Notes under the pieces: generated by a model
The model's input: only the letters and a program-made list of their open reading frames with translations
Databases searched by the model: none
What the model was told of the DNA's origin: nothing
Shown: piece after piece, positions 46,868 to 56,351 of the stretch
How the letters are laid out: each line of letters starts with the position of its first letter
Position numbering within the stretch: the first letter of the stretch is position 1
Source: Pseudolactococcus plantarum
Lineage (GTDB): Bacteria; Bacillota; Bacilli; Lactobacillales; Streptococcaceae
Direction: 5' to 3'
Assembly: GCF_002441715.1 (NCBI RefSeq)
Contig: NZ_JXJX01000005.1
Span: forward strand, 110,442 to 174,441
Length of the DNA stretch: 64,000 nt
Made by a program: the position numbers and the translations under genes

Positions 46868-47803
46868 TTATGAGATAAGACCTTGATGGATTTTATCTAA
46901 ATTCCACTTCATCATGTCATAATAGTTATCTCCTGCTTCACCTTTTTTAGCTAAAGAATCTGTAAAAATAATCGACTTGATAGGCAGTCCCATTTCTTTT
47001 GAAAGTTGTGTCATGGATTTAGGCGAAACAGATGCTTCCACAAATAGGCCTTTCACATCTGATTGTTTAAGCTTTGAGATCACTGCAGCCATTTGTTCAG
47101 GCGTCCCCTGAGACTCAGTATTAATTTCCCAAATATAGAGGGGTGTAATATGATAAGCTTTCGAAAAATACTTGAAAGCTCCCTCAGAGGTGACTAATAG
47201 ACGTTGATTTTGTGGTACATCTAAAAATTTAGATTTTGCAGTTTTATCCAGTTGCGTTAGTTTAGCAATATAAGCATCTGCATGGCTTTGGTAATCTGTT
47301 GCGTTTTTAGGGTCTTTGTCTTTCAATACTTTGGTAATCAGCTCAACATACTTAATCCCATTACTTAAATCAAGCCAAGCATGTGGGTCTTCTTCAGTTT
47401 GATTAGTCGTTAAATACAGAGGGGTTATGTTTTGACTTACTGCAAATACCTGCTCATGATTTTTTTTATGAGCTGTTTGAATTAATTTCTTAAACCAACC
47501 ATTGCCCCCAGTCTCTAAATTTAGGCCATTATGAAAAATCAAATCTGCTTGAGAAGTTGCTGAGATATCATTTGGTTTTGGATCATACTCGTGTGGATCA
47601 GTCCCTCTTGAGACAATACTATGAAGCGAAACTTTATCCCCAGCAACTTGCTTTACCATATCTTCAATGATCGAGTTTGTGGTAACAACGTTTAATTTTT
47701 TATGCTGTGATTGCTGAACAACATCTTTATGACTTACAAAATACAGCACACCACCTAATAAGATAGCAAGGGGGACTATGGTCAAAATCATTCTTTTTAA
47801 CAT
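46868..47803 (-). CDS. mtsA: manganese/zinc ABC transporter substrate-binding protein
   Basis: 311-aa cluster A-I binding protein (ZnuA/PsaA family). Metal ligands visible: His in TDPHEYDP, His in EDPHAWLD, Glu in VTSEGAFKYF, Asp in IFTDSLA; the His-His-Glu-Asp set with a Glu suits manganese. Unlike PsaA/MtsA lipoproteins the N-terminus has no lipobox cysteine; it keeps one hydrophobic helix (about residues 5-24) and is probably anchored by it. Last gene of the mntH-mtsB-mtsC-mtsA run. GAGG ribosome site. Confidence 0.9.
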   Translation of the reverse strand: MLKRMILTIVPLAILLGGVLYFVSHKDVVQQSQHKKLNVVTTNSIIEDMVKQVAGDKVSLHSIVSRGTDPHEYDPKPNDISATSQADLIFHNGLNLETGGNGWFKKLIQTAHKKNHEQVFAVSQNITPLYLTTNQTEEDPHAWLDLSNGIKYVELITKVLKDKDPKNATDYQSHADAYIAKLTQLDKTAKSKFLDVPQNQRLLVTSEGAFKYFSKAYHITPLYIWEINTESQGTPEQMAAVISKLKQSDVKGLFVEASVSPKSMTQLSKEMGLPIKSIIFTDSLAKKGEAGDNYYDMMKWNLDKIHQGLIS

Positions 47804-47826
47804 ATTTCCTCATTTCTAACTCATCG

Positions 47827-48666
47827 TTAAGTCCTTTTAAATATAAGCCCTTGCTTGGGTGAACTCAAAAATGATAAACCAAAAACAAGCGCAGAAACTA
47901 AGACAATCGATGGACCAGATGCCCAATTCAAGGTATAGCTTAAAAATAAGCCAACAATCGCTGATACCGCACCGATAATAGCAGAAAACACAAGCATCCA
48001 GTGTAGTCTATCAGTCCATAGAAATGCTGTAGCAGCAGGTGTGATTAACATGGCAACGACTAAGATAATCCCAACAGTTTGTAAAGCAGACACAGTAACT
48101 AAGGTTAGCATCAACATCAACCCATAATGAATAAACTGTGTATTTAACCCATAAGTTTTAGCAAAGGTTTCATCAAAGGAGCTGATTAATAATTCCTTAT
48201 AAAACAACGTGATAAATAAAATCACAACGATTAATATACAAGTCGTCGTAATTAAATCACTATCACTAACTGCTAAAACATTACCAAATAAAATATGGTG
48301 TAGATTGGTCGCACTTTCTGCAGCAGCAATCAAGATAAACCCTAGTGCATAAAAGGCACTAAACACAATACCAATAGCTGTATCATTTTTTAGTTTACTG
48401 TGACTTGCCACCAGACCAATTAACATAGCTGCTAAAATACCAAATAGTGATGCACCTAAAATTATATTAATCCCTAACATATAAGCGACTGCAACACCAG
48501 GCAGAACAGCATGTGAGATTGCATCTCCCATCAAAGCCATTCCTCTTAATATGATAAAACTGCCAATCAAACCGCTCATAACACCTACTAAAACGGAGGT
48601 AATTAAAGCAGTTTGTAAGAAATTATATTCTCCCAATGCCACTATAAAGTTACTAATACTCTGCAT
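47827..48666 (-). CDS. mtsC: manganese ABC transporter permease
   Basis: 279-aa ABC-3 family permease with eight to nine helices. Seen: GLIGSFIILRGMALMGDAISHAVLPGVA and later LVVAMLITPAATAFLWTDR, typical of ZnuB/MntB permeases. GTG 48678 opens the frame, but ATG 48666 has GAGG 6 nt upstream. Starts 8 nt after the ATPase stop. Confidence 0.92.
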   Translation of the reverse strand: MQSISNFIVALGEYNFLQTALITSVLVGVMSGLIGSFIILRGMALMGDAISHAVLPGVAVAYMLGINIILGASLFGILAAMLIGLVASHSKLKNDTAIGIVFSAFYALGFILIAAAESATNLHHILFGNVLAVSDSDLITTTCILIVVILFITLFYKELLISSFDETFAKTYGLNTQFIHYGLMLMLTLVTVSALQTVGIILVVAMLITPAATAFLWTDRLHWMLVFSAIIGAVSAIVGLFLSYTLNWASGPSIVLVSALVFGLSFLSSPKQGLIFKRT

Positions 48667-48674
48667 GAACCACC

Positions 48675-49406
48675 TCACTCATTTTTTTGAAATAATAGTT
48701 CTCCGAAATCTTGACTATATGTTTTTTGAATATTAGCTAGTTGATATGTTTCATCTACTGGTCCTTGTACAATTAGCTTGCGATTTAACATCACCAGTTC
48801 ATCAAAATATTCACTTACTTTATTCAAATCATGATGTACGACGATGACCGTTTTGCCCATACGACACCACTCTTTTAATATCGCCATGATTTTTTGCTCA
48901 CTTACCATATCAATGCCAACAAAGGGCTCATCTAAAATAACAACATCTGCATCTTGGACAATAGCCCTAGCGATAAAAACACGCTGGAGTTGACCTCCTG
49001 AAAGTTGACCAATTTGATGGTCTTTAAGAGTCACTAAATCTACTTTATTTAGTGCCTCGAGTGCTGCTTTTTTTTCGCGAACGCTAGGTGTACTAAACAT
49101 GCCTAATTTAGGATAAGTACCAGTTAGTATGACCTCTAAAACACTGATAGGAAAACTTAAATCAAGCACGGCACGTTGTTCAACATAAGCGATTTTATTT
49201 TTTACTTTATTTAAAGGTATCCCGTTACAAAATGTCTGACCACTTTGACTTTTAATCAAGCCAAGCGCACCCTTTATCATTGTTGATTTTCCCGCACCGT
49301 TTGGCCCGATAATACCAGTTAATTTTCCTAATGGGAAATTAATATCAAGGTGATCTAAAATTAGATCACCTTGATATGCAACGGTTAAGTTTTTAATCTC
49401 AAACAC
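48675..49406 (-). CDS. mtsB: manganese ABC transporter ATP-binding protein
   Basis: 243 aa. Walker A GPNGAGKST, signature LSGGQLQRVFIARAI, Walker B VVILDEPFVGID, H-loop VVHHDL. The metal-ABC group shows the PYVEQR-type Q-loop (IAYVEQRAVLD). GTG start; 13 nt after mntH. Confidence 0.93.
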   Translation of the reverse strand: MFEIKNLTVAYQGDLILDHLDINFPLGKLTGIIGPNGAGKSTMIKGALGLIKSQSGQTFCNGIPLNKVKNKIAYVEQRAVLDLSFPISVLEVILTGTYPKLGMFSTPSVREKKAALEALNKVDLVTLKDHQIGQLSGGQLQRVFIARAIVQDADVVILDEPFVGIDMVSEQKIMAILKEWCRMGKTVIVVHHDLNKVSEYFDELVMLNRKLIVQGPVDETYQLANIQKTYSQDFGELLFQKNE

Positions 49407-49419
49407 GTATCATCACTTT

Positions 49420-50760
49420 CTAGAACATATCAATAATTAATTTAATGTTCAATCCTGTCAAAACAATTGCTGAAATCCAACCAAGTAAGGCAATCAACTT
49501 GCTATTTTTAAAGCGTTTACCCATAATTTTTTCACTAGAGGTAAAATACACAAGTGGAATCATCGAAATCGGTAAGGCAATAGATAAGAAGACCTGTGAT
49601 TTAATCATAACGTCATCTAGTCCCCCTTCTTTACCATGATAGTATATTGCAGCAACCAATACTGGAATAACTGAGAGACCACGTGTTATCAAACGACGTG
49701 CCCATGTTGGTACTTTAAGATTAATAAATCCTTCCATGACGATTTGTCCAGAAAGGGTCCCTGTAATCGTTGAATTTTGACCAGAAGCCAGAAGTGCTAC
49801 CGCAAATAATGTCGAAAGCAGAGGACTTGCGACCGCTCCAGCAATTTTGTTATCTTGTAAAGCATCATAAAGGGAATTAAACGTACCAAGTCCATCACCT
49901 CTACCAAAGAACATGGCAGCTCCTAAGACCAGTAAGAGTGTATTGATGATAAAAGCTACCGTTAATTGGATATTTGAGTCCCATGTTGAAAAACGTACTG
50001 CACGCGCAACATCATCCTCATCTTGACGATCATAACGTCTAGTTTGTGCAATAGAAGAGTGTAGATAAAGATTATGTGGCATAACAGTTGCCCCTACAAT
50101 CCCTAAAGCCATCATTAATTGGCTACGACTAAAAACTTCTTTTTGAGGGACAAAGCCTTTTAACATATCGGCAATATTCGGATTTGAAATAGCCACTTCA
50201 TAGCCAAATACGACCATAATCACGATAATTAAGGTAATGACAATCGCTTCAATTTTTCTAAATCCTAGTTTCATTAAAAGTAATAATAATAAAACATCAA
50301 ATACAGTTAGGATGACACCCCACACCAAAGGGATACCAAATAATAAGTTCAAGGCAATCGCACCACCAATAACTTCTGCGATATCGGTTGCCATAATCGC
50401 GAGTTCTGTGACAATCCAAAGGACAAAGCCTAGTTTTTTACCAGTATGTTGGCGTGTTGCTTGTGCCAAGTCTAACCCTGTTACAATCCCTAATTTTGAA
50501 GCCATGTATTGGAGTAACATGGCGATAAGGCTTGAGATTAAGACAACTGATAAAAGTAAATACCCATATTGAGCACCACCACCGATAGAGGTGATCCAAT
50601 TCCCTGGATCCATATACCCGACAGCGACTAGTGCGCCAGGCCCTGAAAACGCTAAAATATTTCTCCAAAAACTATGATTTTTAGGAATTTCTACAGTCCC
50701 ATTTATTTCAGCCAGACTAGGGCCATTGGCATAAGCTACAAATTTTTTGTGTTTCTTCAC
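49420..50760 (-). CDS. mntH: Mn2+/H+ NRAMP-family transporter
   Basis: 446 aa, 11 helices. Seen: the NRAMP metal-site motif in TM1 [11 protein letters not shown] (DPGN) and TM6 [17 protein letters not shown] (MPH), which select Mn over Ca. It gives proton-driven uptake next to an ABC system of the same specificity. GTG start at 50760 with AAAAGGAG. Likely cotranscribed with mtsBCA. Confidence 0.95.
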   Translation of the reverse strand: MKKHKKFVAYANGPSLAEINGTVEIPKNHSFWRNILAFSGPGALVAVGYMDPGNWITSIGGGAQYGYLLLSVVLISSLIAMLLQYMASKLGIVTGLDLAQATRQHTGKKLGFVLWIVTELAIMATDIAEVIGGAIALNLLFGIPLVWGVILTVFDVLLLLLLMKLGFRKIEAIVITLIIVIMVVFGYEVAISNPNIADMLKGFVPQKEVFSRSQLMMALGIVGATVMPHNLYLHSSIAQTRRYDRQDEDDVARAVRFSTWDSNIQLTVAFIINTLLLVLGAAMFFGRGDGLGTFNSLYDALQDNKIAGAVASPLLSTLFAVALLASGQNSTITGTLSGQIVMEGFINLKVPTWARRLITRGLSVIPVLVAAIYYHGKEGGLDDVMIKSQVFLSIALPISMIPLVYFTSSEKIMGKRFKNSKLIALLGWISAIVLTGLNIKLIIDMF

Positions 50761-50821
50761 GACTACTCCTTTTTATTTAATGACTACCTGAGTGATTTTG
50801 ATTCAGGCATTCGCACTATTT

Positions 50822-50871
50822 TTTATAATTACCTATTTTACCTGTGTCATCTTATCCGATAAACTGACACA
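50822..50871 (-). promoter_or_regulatory. mntH promoter with inverted repeat
   Basis: Minus strand ATGACA (50845-50850), 17 nt, TATAAA (50822-50827). Inverted repeat TGTGTCA (50843-50849) / TGACACA (50865-50871) overlaps the -35; between the arms lies TTATC-C-GATAA. It does not match the dyad at mntR. Confidence 0.5.
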
Positions 50872-50882
50872 TATTAGCCAAC

Positions 50883-51542
50883 TTAATGACTATAATACTT
50901 CAATTCCCAATCCGTTTTTTGAAAGTTAGGGATAAGAAATCTTGTCTCATCATCTAGCTTAACGATGACAGATCCATCAGGCAAGATCTTAATCACCGTG
51001 ATAAATTTGGGTTGACCTAAAGTTAGATCCATCAAAAACTCACCAATCTCATCAGAGATAGTGATCACTTCATATCGATGACCAATCTCCCCTTGGCTCA
51101 AGTTAATCTCAATCACGCTACTTTCCCAAAATCGATCTGCTGGAATTTCCGATCCATGTGGATCAGCTTTTGGAAAGTCCATCAACGCATACAATCGCTC
51201 TACTAGTTTTCTAGATGAAGCGTGCTCTAAATTTTCAGCTTCCTCGTGCACTTCATCTATCTGATAACCAGCTTGTTCTACCAAAAAAGTCTCCCAAATA
51301 CGATGAGATTTCACAATAAATCTTGCTTCTTGGTAGCCGTCTGTTTTGAGTGAAACACCATAGTATTTTTTATGGTCCACTAACCCTTTTTTTGCTAAAC
51401 GTTTAATCATCTCGGTCGCACTGGGTGCAGCGACTTTAAGATAGTTGGCGAGCTCTGTTATCCCAACTAATCCATTTGTTTTTTCTTGAATCTGATAGAT
51501 TGCCTTCAAGTAATCTTGTTCGGTTTTCGAAAATTCGTACAT
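50883..51542 (-). CDS. mntR: DtxR-family manganese-dependent repressor
   Basis: 219 aa. N-terminal winged helix (TELANYLKVAAPSATEMIKRL), dimerisation domain with metal ligands (EEAENLEHASS; DPHGSEIP), and a C-terminal FeoA/SH3-like domain, which is why it is longer than Bacillus MntR and closer to SloR/ScaR. Represses manganese uptake genes when Mn is plentiful. Sits directly upstream of mntH-mtsBCA. No clear ribosome site. Confidence 0.92.
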   Translation of the reverse strand: MYEFSKTEQDYLKAIYQIQEKTNGLVGITELANYLKVAAPSATEMIKRLAKKGLVDHKKYYGVSLKTDGYQEARFIVKSHRIWETFLVEQAGYQIDEVHEEAENLEHASSRKLVERLYALMDFPKADPHGSEIPADRFWESSVIEINLSQGEIGHRYEVITISDEIGEFLMDLTLGQPKFITVIKILPDGSVIVKLDDETRFLIPNFQKTDWELKYYSH

Positions 51543-51572
51543 ACTACACTTTCTAATGTTTTTATACTCAAT

Positions 51573-51601
51573 AGTTTAGCACGTGCTAAACTTTGTGTCA
51601 A
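51573..51601 (-). promoter_or_regulatory. mntR promoter covered by a 20-bp perfect palindrome
   Basis: Minus strand TTGACA (51596-51601), 17 nt, TAAACT (51573-51578). The palindrome AGTTTAG-CACGTG-CTAAACT (51573-51592) covers the -10 and spacer: a strong candidate for MntR autorepression. Confidence 0.7.
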
Positions 51602-51682
51602 GTACAGATCATAAATTTGTCACTACAGACAGTTTTTTATCTCATCTTCTGTTTAGTTTGTGATAATCTGCAGTTCTCTCTA

Positions 51683-51733
51683 GCAGCGCGCTGCCATCAA
51701 TCATAGTTTAGGGTAGCCTAAACTATGATTGAT
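51683..51733. repeat. adjacent perfect palindromes, one carrying a second mntR-like dyad
   Basis: GCAGCGCGCTGC (51683-51694) is followed 1 nt later by a perfect inverted repeat with 17-bp arms (51696-51712 / 51717-51733) and loop GTAG. The inner part, AGTTTAG-GGTAGC-CTAAACT (51705-51724), has the same half-sites and spacing as the mntR operator. Neither side has a T run, so it is not an ordinary terminator. Confidence 0.75.
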
Positions 51734-51761
51734 ATAACCCGTAATTTCTTCTTACTAACGC

Positions 51762-51790
51762 AAAAAAACCGACTTTCGTCAGTTTTTTAC
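51762..51790 (-). terminator. terminator of opuAA-opuABC
   Basis: ACTGAC-GAAA-GTCGGT stem with T7 on the minus strand. Confidence 0.85.
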
Positions 51791-51795
51791 TTAAC

Positions 51796-53511
51796 TTATT
51801 TTTCAAACCAGCTATCTACAGTTTTCTGATTTGCTTTAATCCACTTATCAGCAGCTTTGTTGACATCCATACCAGATTGTACATCAAGCATAACACTTTC
51901 CATGTCTTTTGTGTCCCATTTAAAGTTTGCTAATACTTTATAAGTTTCTGGATCATCATTTTTCAAATCCTTACGCGCTATCGTTTTGATTGCTTCATTG
52001 TCACCCATCGCTTTTTTAGGATCTGATAAATATTTTAATTTATATTTACTAAACATCCAATGTGGTGACCAACCAGTCAATACAATATCTTCTTTATTTT
52101 TATACGCTTTTTCAAGCGCCGATACCATGGCACCACTTGAAGAGACTTGTAGATCCCAACCGTTTAGGTTCGGATAAGCTTTTAGCGTATTAGCCGCTGA
52201 TGTCATAATCCCAGCACCTGGCTCGATACCTGTTATTGTTTTATTGGCTTGTGAAGAGAGCTCTTCTATCGAATTCACCGCCATATAATCTGGTACGACA
52301 AGTCCTGTTTTTACGCCTGAAAGGTTAGTTCCGACTACAGTGATATCTTTTTTATATTTTTTAAGTAAATTACCATGTGTGTTTGGTAACCAAGCTGATA
52401 GTGAGCCATCTACTTGACCATTAGCGACTGATTGCCAAAGTACAGCATTATCTAGTGGTGTCATCGTCACATCATAACCATGTTCACGCATCGCTTGTGC
52501 TAAAACAGTTGTACTTGCAACTTCTGAATCCCACTGAACATAACCTAAACTTACTTTTTTATGTCCACCACTTGTGTTAGAAAATGATGTCACAATACCA
52601 CCAATAACCATAACAACTAAACTGATAATTACAATCCAACGTCTTTTCTTAGCGTCGGGTAAATTTTGACCAGGTTTAGTATTTAATTTTTGTGCGAATC
52701 GATCGATAATAATCGCTAAAATAACAAGCGCTATACCATTAACAAACCCTGCACCAACGTCAGCATGCTGTACAGCTGATAGTACGCCACGACCAAGTCC
52801 TGGTGCACCAATCATACTAGCAGTTACAACCATCGATAAGGCCAACATAATCGTTTGATTTGCCCCGGCTAAAATCGTATTCTTAGCATTTGGTAGCTCT
52901 AGTTTAAAGAGTTTTTGCGCAGTTGTTGACCCAAATGAGTCAGCAGCTTCCACTAATGAAGTGGGCACTTGACGAATACCTAAATTCGTCATCCTTACAA
53001 CTGGTGGTAAGGCAAAGATGATAGAGGCAAAGACACCTGGTACGACACCAATACCAAAGAAAGCAACTGCTGGAATTAGGTAGACAAATCCTGGCATTGT
53101 TTGCATAAAGTCTAAAATCGGTTGAACGATAGCTTGTGTTCTATCTGATTTCGACATCAAAATCCCTAACGGTACACCAATAATTAATGAAATCAAAGCC
53201 GACATGACAACTAAAGTCAGTGTACTCATCAAATCATTCCAAAGGCCTTGGTTAGCGATAATAGCTAAACCAATTAACGTAAAGATTGGGAAACCCCATC
53301 TTTTAGGAGAGGTCACAACTGCAATGATAAACACTCCTGCAATAAATAAATACATGGGAATTGCAGTCAAGCCATCAGTCATCCCATTCATCAAAGCGTT
53401 ACCGCCATGTTGAATGACTTCAAAGAATCCTGCTAAATGCGTTGTCAGCCACTCCACAAAATTAGAAGCCCACTTACTAATAGGCAACTGACTTGTTAGT
53501 AGGTTAAACAT
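51796..53511 (-). CDS. opuABC: glycine betaine ABC transporter permease fused to substrate-binding protein (OpuABC)
   Basis: 571 aa. Residues 1 to about 310 are an OpuAB-type permease (EAA-like loop [20 protein letters not shown]); the rest is an extracellular betaine receptor with cage tryptophans ([21 protein letters not shown]). It imports glycine betaine on osmotic upshift. The permease-receptor fusion is the lactococcal OpuA arrangement. The second ATG (53511) is used because AAGGAGG abuts the first. Overlaps opuAA by 8 nt. Confidence 0.95.
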   Translation of the reverse strand: MFNLLTSQLPISKWASNFVEWLTTHLAGFFEVIQHGGNALMNGMTDGLTAIPMYLFIAGVFIIAVVTSPKRWGFPIFTLIGLAIIANQGLWNDLMSTLTLVVMSALISLIIGVPLGILMSKSDRTQAIVQPILDFMQTMPGFVYLIPAVAFFGIGVVPGVFASIIFALPPVVRMTNLGIRQVPTSLVEAADSFGSTTAQKLFKLELPNAKNTILAGANQTIMLALSMVVTASMIGAPGLGRGVLSAVQHADVGAGFVNGIALVILAIIIDRFAQKLNTKPGQNLPDAKKRRWIVIISLVVMVIGGIVTSFSNTSGGHKKVSLGYVQWDSEVASTTVLAQAMREHGYDVTMTPLDNAVLWQSVANGQVDGSLSAWLPNTHGNLLKKYKKDITVVGTNLSGVKTGLVVPDYMAVNSIEELSSQANKTITGIEPGAGIMTSAANTLKAYPNLNGWDLQVSSSGAMVSALEKAYKNKEDIVLTGWSPHWMFSKYKLKYLSDPKKAMGDNEAIKTIARKDLKNDDPETYKVLANFKWDTKDMESVMLDVQSGMDVNKAADKWIKANQKTVDSWFEK

Positions 53512-54727
53512 ATGATACATCCTCCTTCTCAGCTTCTACTTTGTCATCTAATTCATCCTCTACATCTGCTAAAGCCTCAAGCACAGATCCTTTAATGATA
53601 ACGCCGCGGAGTCGTCCTTCATCCACCACAGCAACGGGAGTATTAGCATCGTAAATAACCGGTAAAATATCAGAAATTAGCGTATCTGACGTAATTTGTG
53701 GCATTTCTTCAATTACATCTGATAATGGTAATTTTTGTTTTCTAGCACGTACTGCAGCATCTGCTGATAGATAGCCTTGGAACTGACGATTTTTATTGAC
53801 AGCAACTAGACCTGATACTTCTTCTTCTTGCATACGACGAAGCGCAACTGTCGGTCCATCAACAGTTATATTTGTTGTAAAAGCCGGAATCATAATATTT
53901 TCAGCGATTAAGACTTTTGATCTATCAACACCCTCTGTAAAGTTCCTAACATAGTCGTTTTCAGGCGTCGTCAATAATTCTTCACCTGTTCCGACTTGTA
54001 CTAATTTACCATCCTTCATGATCGCAATTCTATCACCAATTCTCAGTGCTTCATCTAAATCATGGGTAATAAAGATAATTGTTTTTTGAACGGTTGCTTG
54101 TAAATCTAGCAACTCATCTTGCATTTCCTTACGCACCATAGGGTCAAGTGCTGAAAATGCCTCGTCCATTAACAAGATATCCGGATTATTAGTTAACGCT
54201 CTAGCTAATCCAACACGTTGTTGCATACCACCAGAGAGTTGATCAGGGTACTGATCTTTAAAGGCTAATAATTTTGCATTATCTAACGCTTTTTCAGCAC
54301 GTTCCTGACGTTCTTTTTTAGAAATATCTTGTACTTCTAGACCAAACTCTGTATTTTCTAAAATAGTCCGATGTGGAAATAAAGCAAAGTTTTGAAAGAC
54401 CATAGACATTTTTTTACGTCTGATATCTAACAGCTCTTTTTTATTCAGTTTTGTGATATCTTCTCCATCGATAATAAGCTGACCTGCGGTTGGCTCTGAT
54501 AGACGGTTCAACAATCGAATCAATGTTGATTTACCTGAACCAGATAATCCCATGATGACGAATATTTCACCATCATTGATTTCCATATTAATATCATAAA
54601 CACCAACTGTACTACCAGTTTTCTTCAAAATTTCGTCTTTACTAGCATTTTTTTTAACTAATTCTAATGCAGCTTTACGACGTTTCCCAAATATCTTGGT
54701 TAAATGTTTAATTTCAACCTTTGGCAT
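53504..54727 (-). CDS. opuAA: glycine betaine ABC transporter ATP-binding protein (OpuAA)
   Basis: 407 aa. ATPase domain (Walker [10 protein letters not shown], signature [16 protein letters not shown], Walker [13 protein letters not shown]) followed by tandem CBS domains (about residues 280-390) and an acidic tail ([14 protein letters not shown]). In lactococcal OpuA the CBS pair senses ionic strength and binds c-di-AMP. Together with opuABC it forms the osmoregulated importer. Expression should be controlled by BusR. Confidence 0.96.
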   Translation of the reverse strand: MPKVEIKHLTKIFGKRRKAALELVKKNASKDEILKKTGSTVGVYDINMEINDGEIFVIMGLSGSGKSTLIRLLNRLSEPTAGQLIIDGEDITKLNKKELLDIRRKKMSMVFQNFALFPHRTILENTEFGLEVQDISKKERQERAEKALDNAKLLAFKDQYPDQLSGGMQQRVGLARALTNNPDILLMDEAFSALDPMVRKEMQDELLDLQATVQKTIIFITHDLDEALRIGDRIAIMKDGKLVQVGTGEELLTTPENDYVRNFTEGVDRSKVLIAENIMIPAFTTNITVDGPTVALRRMQEEEVSGLVAVNKNRQFQGYLSADAAVRARKQKLPLSDVIEEMPQITSDTLISDILPVIYDANTPVAVVDEGRLRGVIIKGSVLEALADVEDELDDKVEAEKEDVSYV

Positions 54728-54770
54728 AATTTCCTCCTTTTAATTATGAAACATGTTAAAATAGATTTAC

Positions 54771-54848
54771 AAGTGACAACTTTATTTTTATAATAGGTTG
54801 TCATCAAGTGACAATTTATATTCTATAAAGAAATGGTCACTTTGTCAA
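54771..54848 (-). promoter_or_regulatory. opuA promoter with two bipartite BusR-type operators
   Basis: Minus strand promoter TTGACA (54843-54848), 17 nt, TAGAAT (54820-54825). Half-sites: GTGAC (54773-54777) with GTCAT (54800-54804), gap 22 nt; and GTGAC (54808-54812) with GTCAC (54836-54840), gap 23 nt. BusR is known to read AGTGAC-N22-GTCACT-like bipartite sites. Confidence 0.75.
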
Positions 54849-54969
54849 GAATTAAGACTCATTTTTTTAATAATTTGATTTTAATTCCTTATTTTCCTTA
54901 TCAGAAATTAGGATTTAAAGTCTTAAATAATGCTATTTTAAAATTTTTAACTGTCTCTTAAACATTTAA

Positions 54970-54978
54970 TGATATAAT
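54970..54978 (+). promoter_or_regulatory. extended -10 promoter of busR
   Basis: TGATATAAT (-10 at 54973-54978). The rest of 54849-55050 holds no other clear element. Confidence 0.5.
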
Positions 54979-55050
54979 AGTTATACTCAAATTATCAAGA
55001 TAACATCAGTGCTACAAAATCAACCAGTCAAAAAAGAAAGATTTATAAAT

Positions 55051-55668
55051 ATGAAAGCTATTAGAGAACCCCGCTACCGTAAAATCGCTTATGATATCGC
55101 TGAAAAAATCGCTAAGGGTGACTACGCTATTGGGAGTAAATTACATGCTAGATCAACTCTTTCAGCACAATTTGGTGTGTCTGCAGAGACAGCACGAAAA
55201 GCCATCAGTATTTTAAATGATCTAGACATCGTTAGGGTCGTTCATGGTTCGGGTGTAGAAATATTATCACAAGAAAAGGCCAAGAACTTTTTAAATCAAG
55301 CACAAGAAACATCAGATATTCAAACTATCCATGCTCAGATTGATAATTTATTAACCGTACAAAAGACAACCATCGATAATCTATCTGATTCACTTAGTAC
55401 TTTATTTGAACAAACGGCACGTGCACAAAAAAAGAGTCCCTTAACGCCTCACGAACTCCTCTTATCCCAAGATTCTGAACACATTTTAAAATCAATTGGC
55501 GAACTCAATTTATGGCAAGCAACTGGTGCGACAATTGTTGCCATTTTACACCATGATGAACTCGTTTTATCTCCTGGTCCATATGCGATATTAGAAAAAG
55601 GAGATACTATCTATTTTGTTGGTAACGAAACAACTTTTCAAACTGTCAAAACCTTTTTTAACCATTAA
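55051..55668 (+). CDS. busR: BusR, GntR-type repressor with RCK_C (c-di-AMP) domain
   Basis: 205 aa. N-terminal GntR winged helix (FGVSAETARKAISILNDLDIVRVVHG), central coiled coil (about residues 80-120), C-terminal RCK_C/TrkA-C domain (GATIVAILHHDELVLSPGPYAILEKGD). This architecture is that of BusR, which represses the betaine transporter when c-di-AMP is bound. Divergent from opuAA. ATG 55051 is chosen over the longer frame at 55009 for the conserved MKAIREPRYRKIA start. Confidence 0.93.
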   Translation: MKAIREPRYRKIAYDIAEKIAKGDYAIGSKLHARSTLSAQFGVSAETARKAISILNDLDIVRVVHGSGVEILSQEKAKNFLNQAQETSDIQTIHAQIDNLLTVQKTTIDNLSDSLSTLFEQTARAQKKSPLTPHELLLSQDSEHILKSIGELNLWQATGATIVAILHHDELVLSPGPYAILEKGDTIYFVGNETTFQTVKTFFNH

Positions 55669-55694
55669 TCGCTAGCTAATCAAAACGCAACATC

Positions 55695-55732
55695 AAAAAA
55701 GCTAATCACATGCTCATGTGATTAGCTTTTTT
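55695..55732. terminator. bidirectional terminator busR / lipase module
   Basis: Perfect 18-bp stem AAAAAAGCTAATCACATG ... TTAGCTTTTTT. Confidence 0.92.
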
Positions 55733-55758
55733 GATTGTTTTAAGACGTTTTTTTGAGT

Positions 55759-56019
55759 TTAAAGATGTGCTAACAACTTTTTTTGATGGTCAAAAGTATC
55801 TGATAATTTATCGCCAAACTTACCTTTGATTGCTGCTTTAAGCTCTGATGAATTGTTCGAAATAGAGTTTTTAGCAGTCTCTGATACTAAGTTTGTCTTT
55901 TTTTGCCGCTTATTTCTTTGTTGATAACTCGTGACTGTGCCTGTCTTTCCTAATGTTTGAATTTTTATTTTTTGTAATTCTTTTTGAGCTCTTTTAATCA
56001 ATTCTTCGACTATATCCAT
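55759..56019 (-). CDS. small helical protein of the lipase module
   Basis: 86 aa, basic, no signal peptide, no cysteine. Two likely helices (about 1-20 and 55-80) joined by a Gln/Arg/Lys-rich linker. Starts 2 nt after the stop of the 105-aa gene, with GAAGG before its ATG, so it belongs to the same operon. By position and size it may be the second Lap-like partner of a type VII secretion (T7SS) effector. I cannot assign it to a domain family with confidence. Confidence 0.6.
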   Translation of the reverse strand: MDIVEELIKRAQKELQKIKIQTLGKTGTVTSYQQRNKRQKKTNLVSETAKNSISNNSSELKAAIKGKFGDKLSDTFDHQKKLLAHL

Positions 56020-56021
56020 GC

Positions 56022-56339
56022 TTACCTTCTTTCTTGAAACTGTCTATATTGTCGCTTAAAATCATCCTCTGATTGCTCTATTTTTTGTCTAACTGCTCTT
56101 TTTTCTATTGCAAATGCTTCAGACATTTCTTGTGAAAAGTGACTTAAACGATAACGCGAAAAATCATACGCTTCAGAAACATCTCCATCTACTTCTCGAA
56201 GCATATGCCCAATTTCAGTTGTCGCTTGCTCAATCATGTCATTAACCCTACGTTCTCCTCTTCGAAGTTCATCTTCTTGGTCTTCTAGCTGTGATCTTTG
56301 ACAACGATAATCACGTAATAATTCCTCTTCCTTAGTCAA
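56022..56339 (-). CDS. coiled-coil protein, possible Lap2/DUF3958-like T7SS partner
   Basis: 105-aa highly charged helical hairpin (long heptad-like stretches LEDQEDELRRGERRVND and EKRAVRQKIEQSEDDFKRQ). Size, charge and place next to an effector resemble the DUF3958-type LXG-associated proteins, which pair with the helical part of T7SS substrates for export. TTG start with GAGGAGG upstream; 12 nt after the lipase gene. Family call is tentative. Confidence 0.6.
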   Translation of the reverse strand: MTKEEELLRDYRCQRSQLEDQEDELRRGERRVNDMIEQATTEIGHMLREVDGDVSEAYDFSRYRLSHFSQEMSEAFAIEKRAVRQKIEQSEDDFKRQYRQFQERR

Positions 56340-56351
56340 ACTCTGTCCTCC

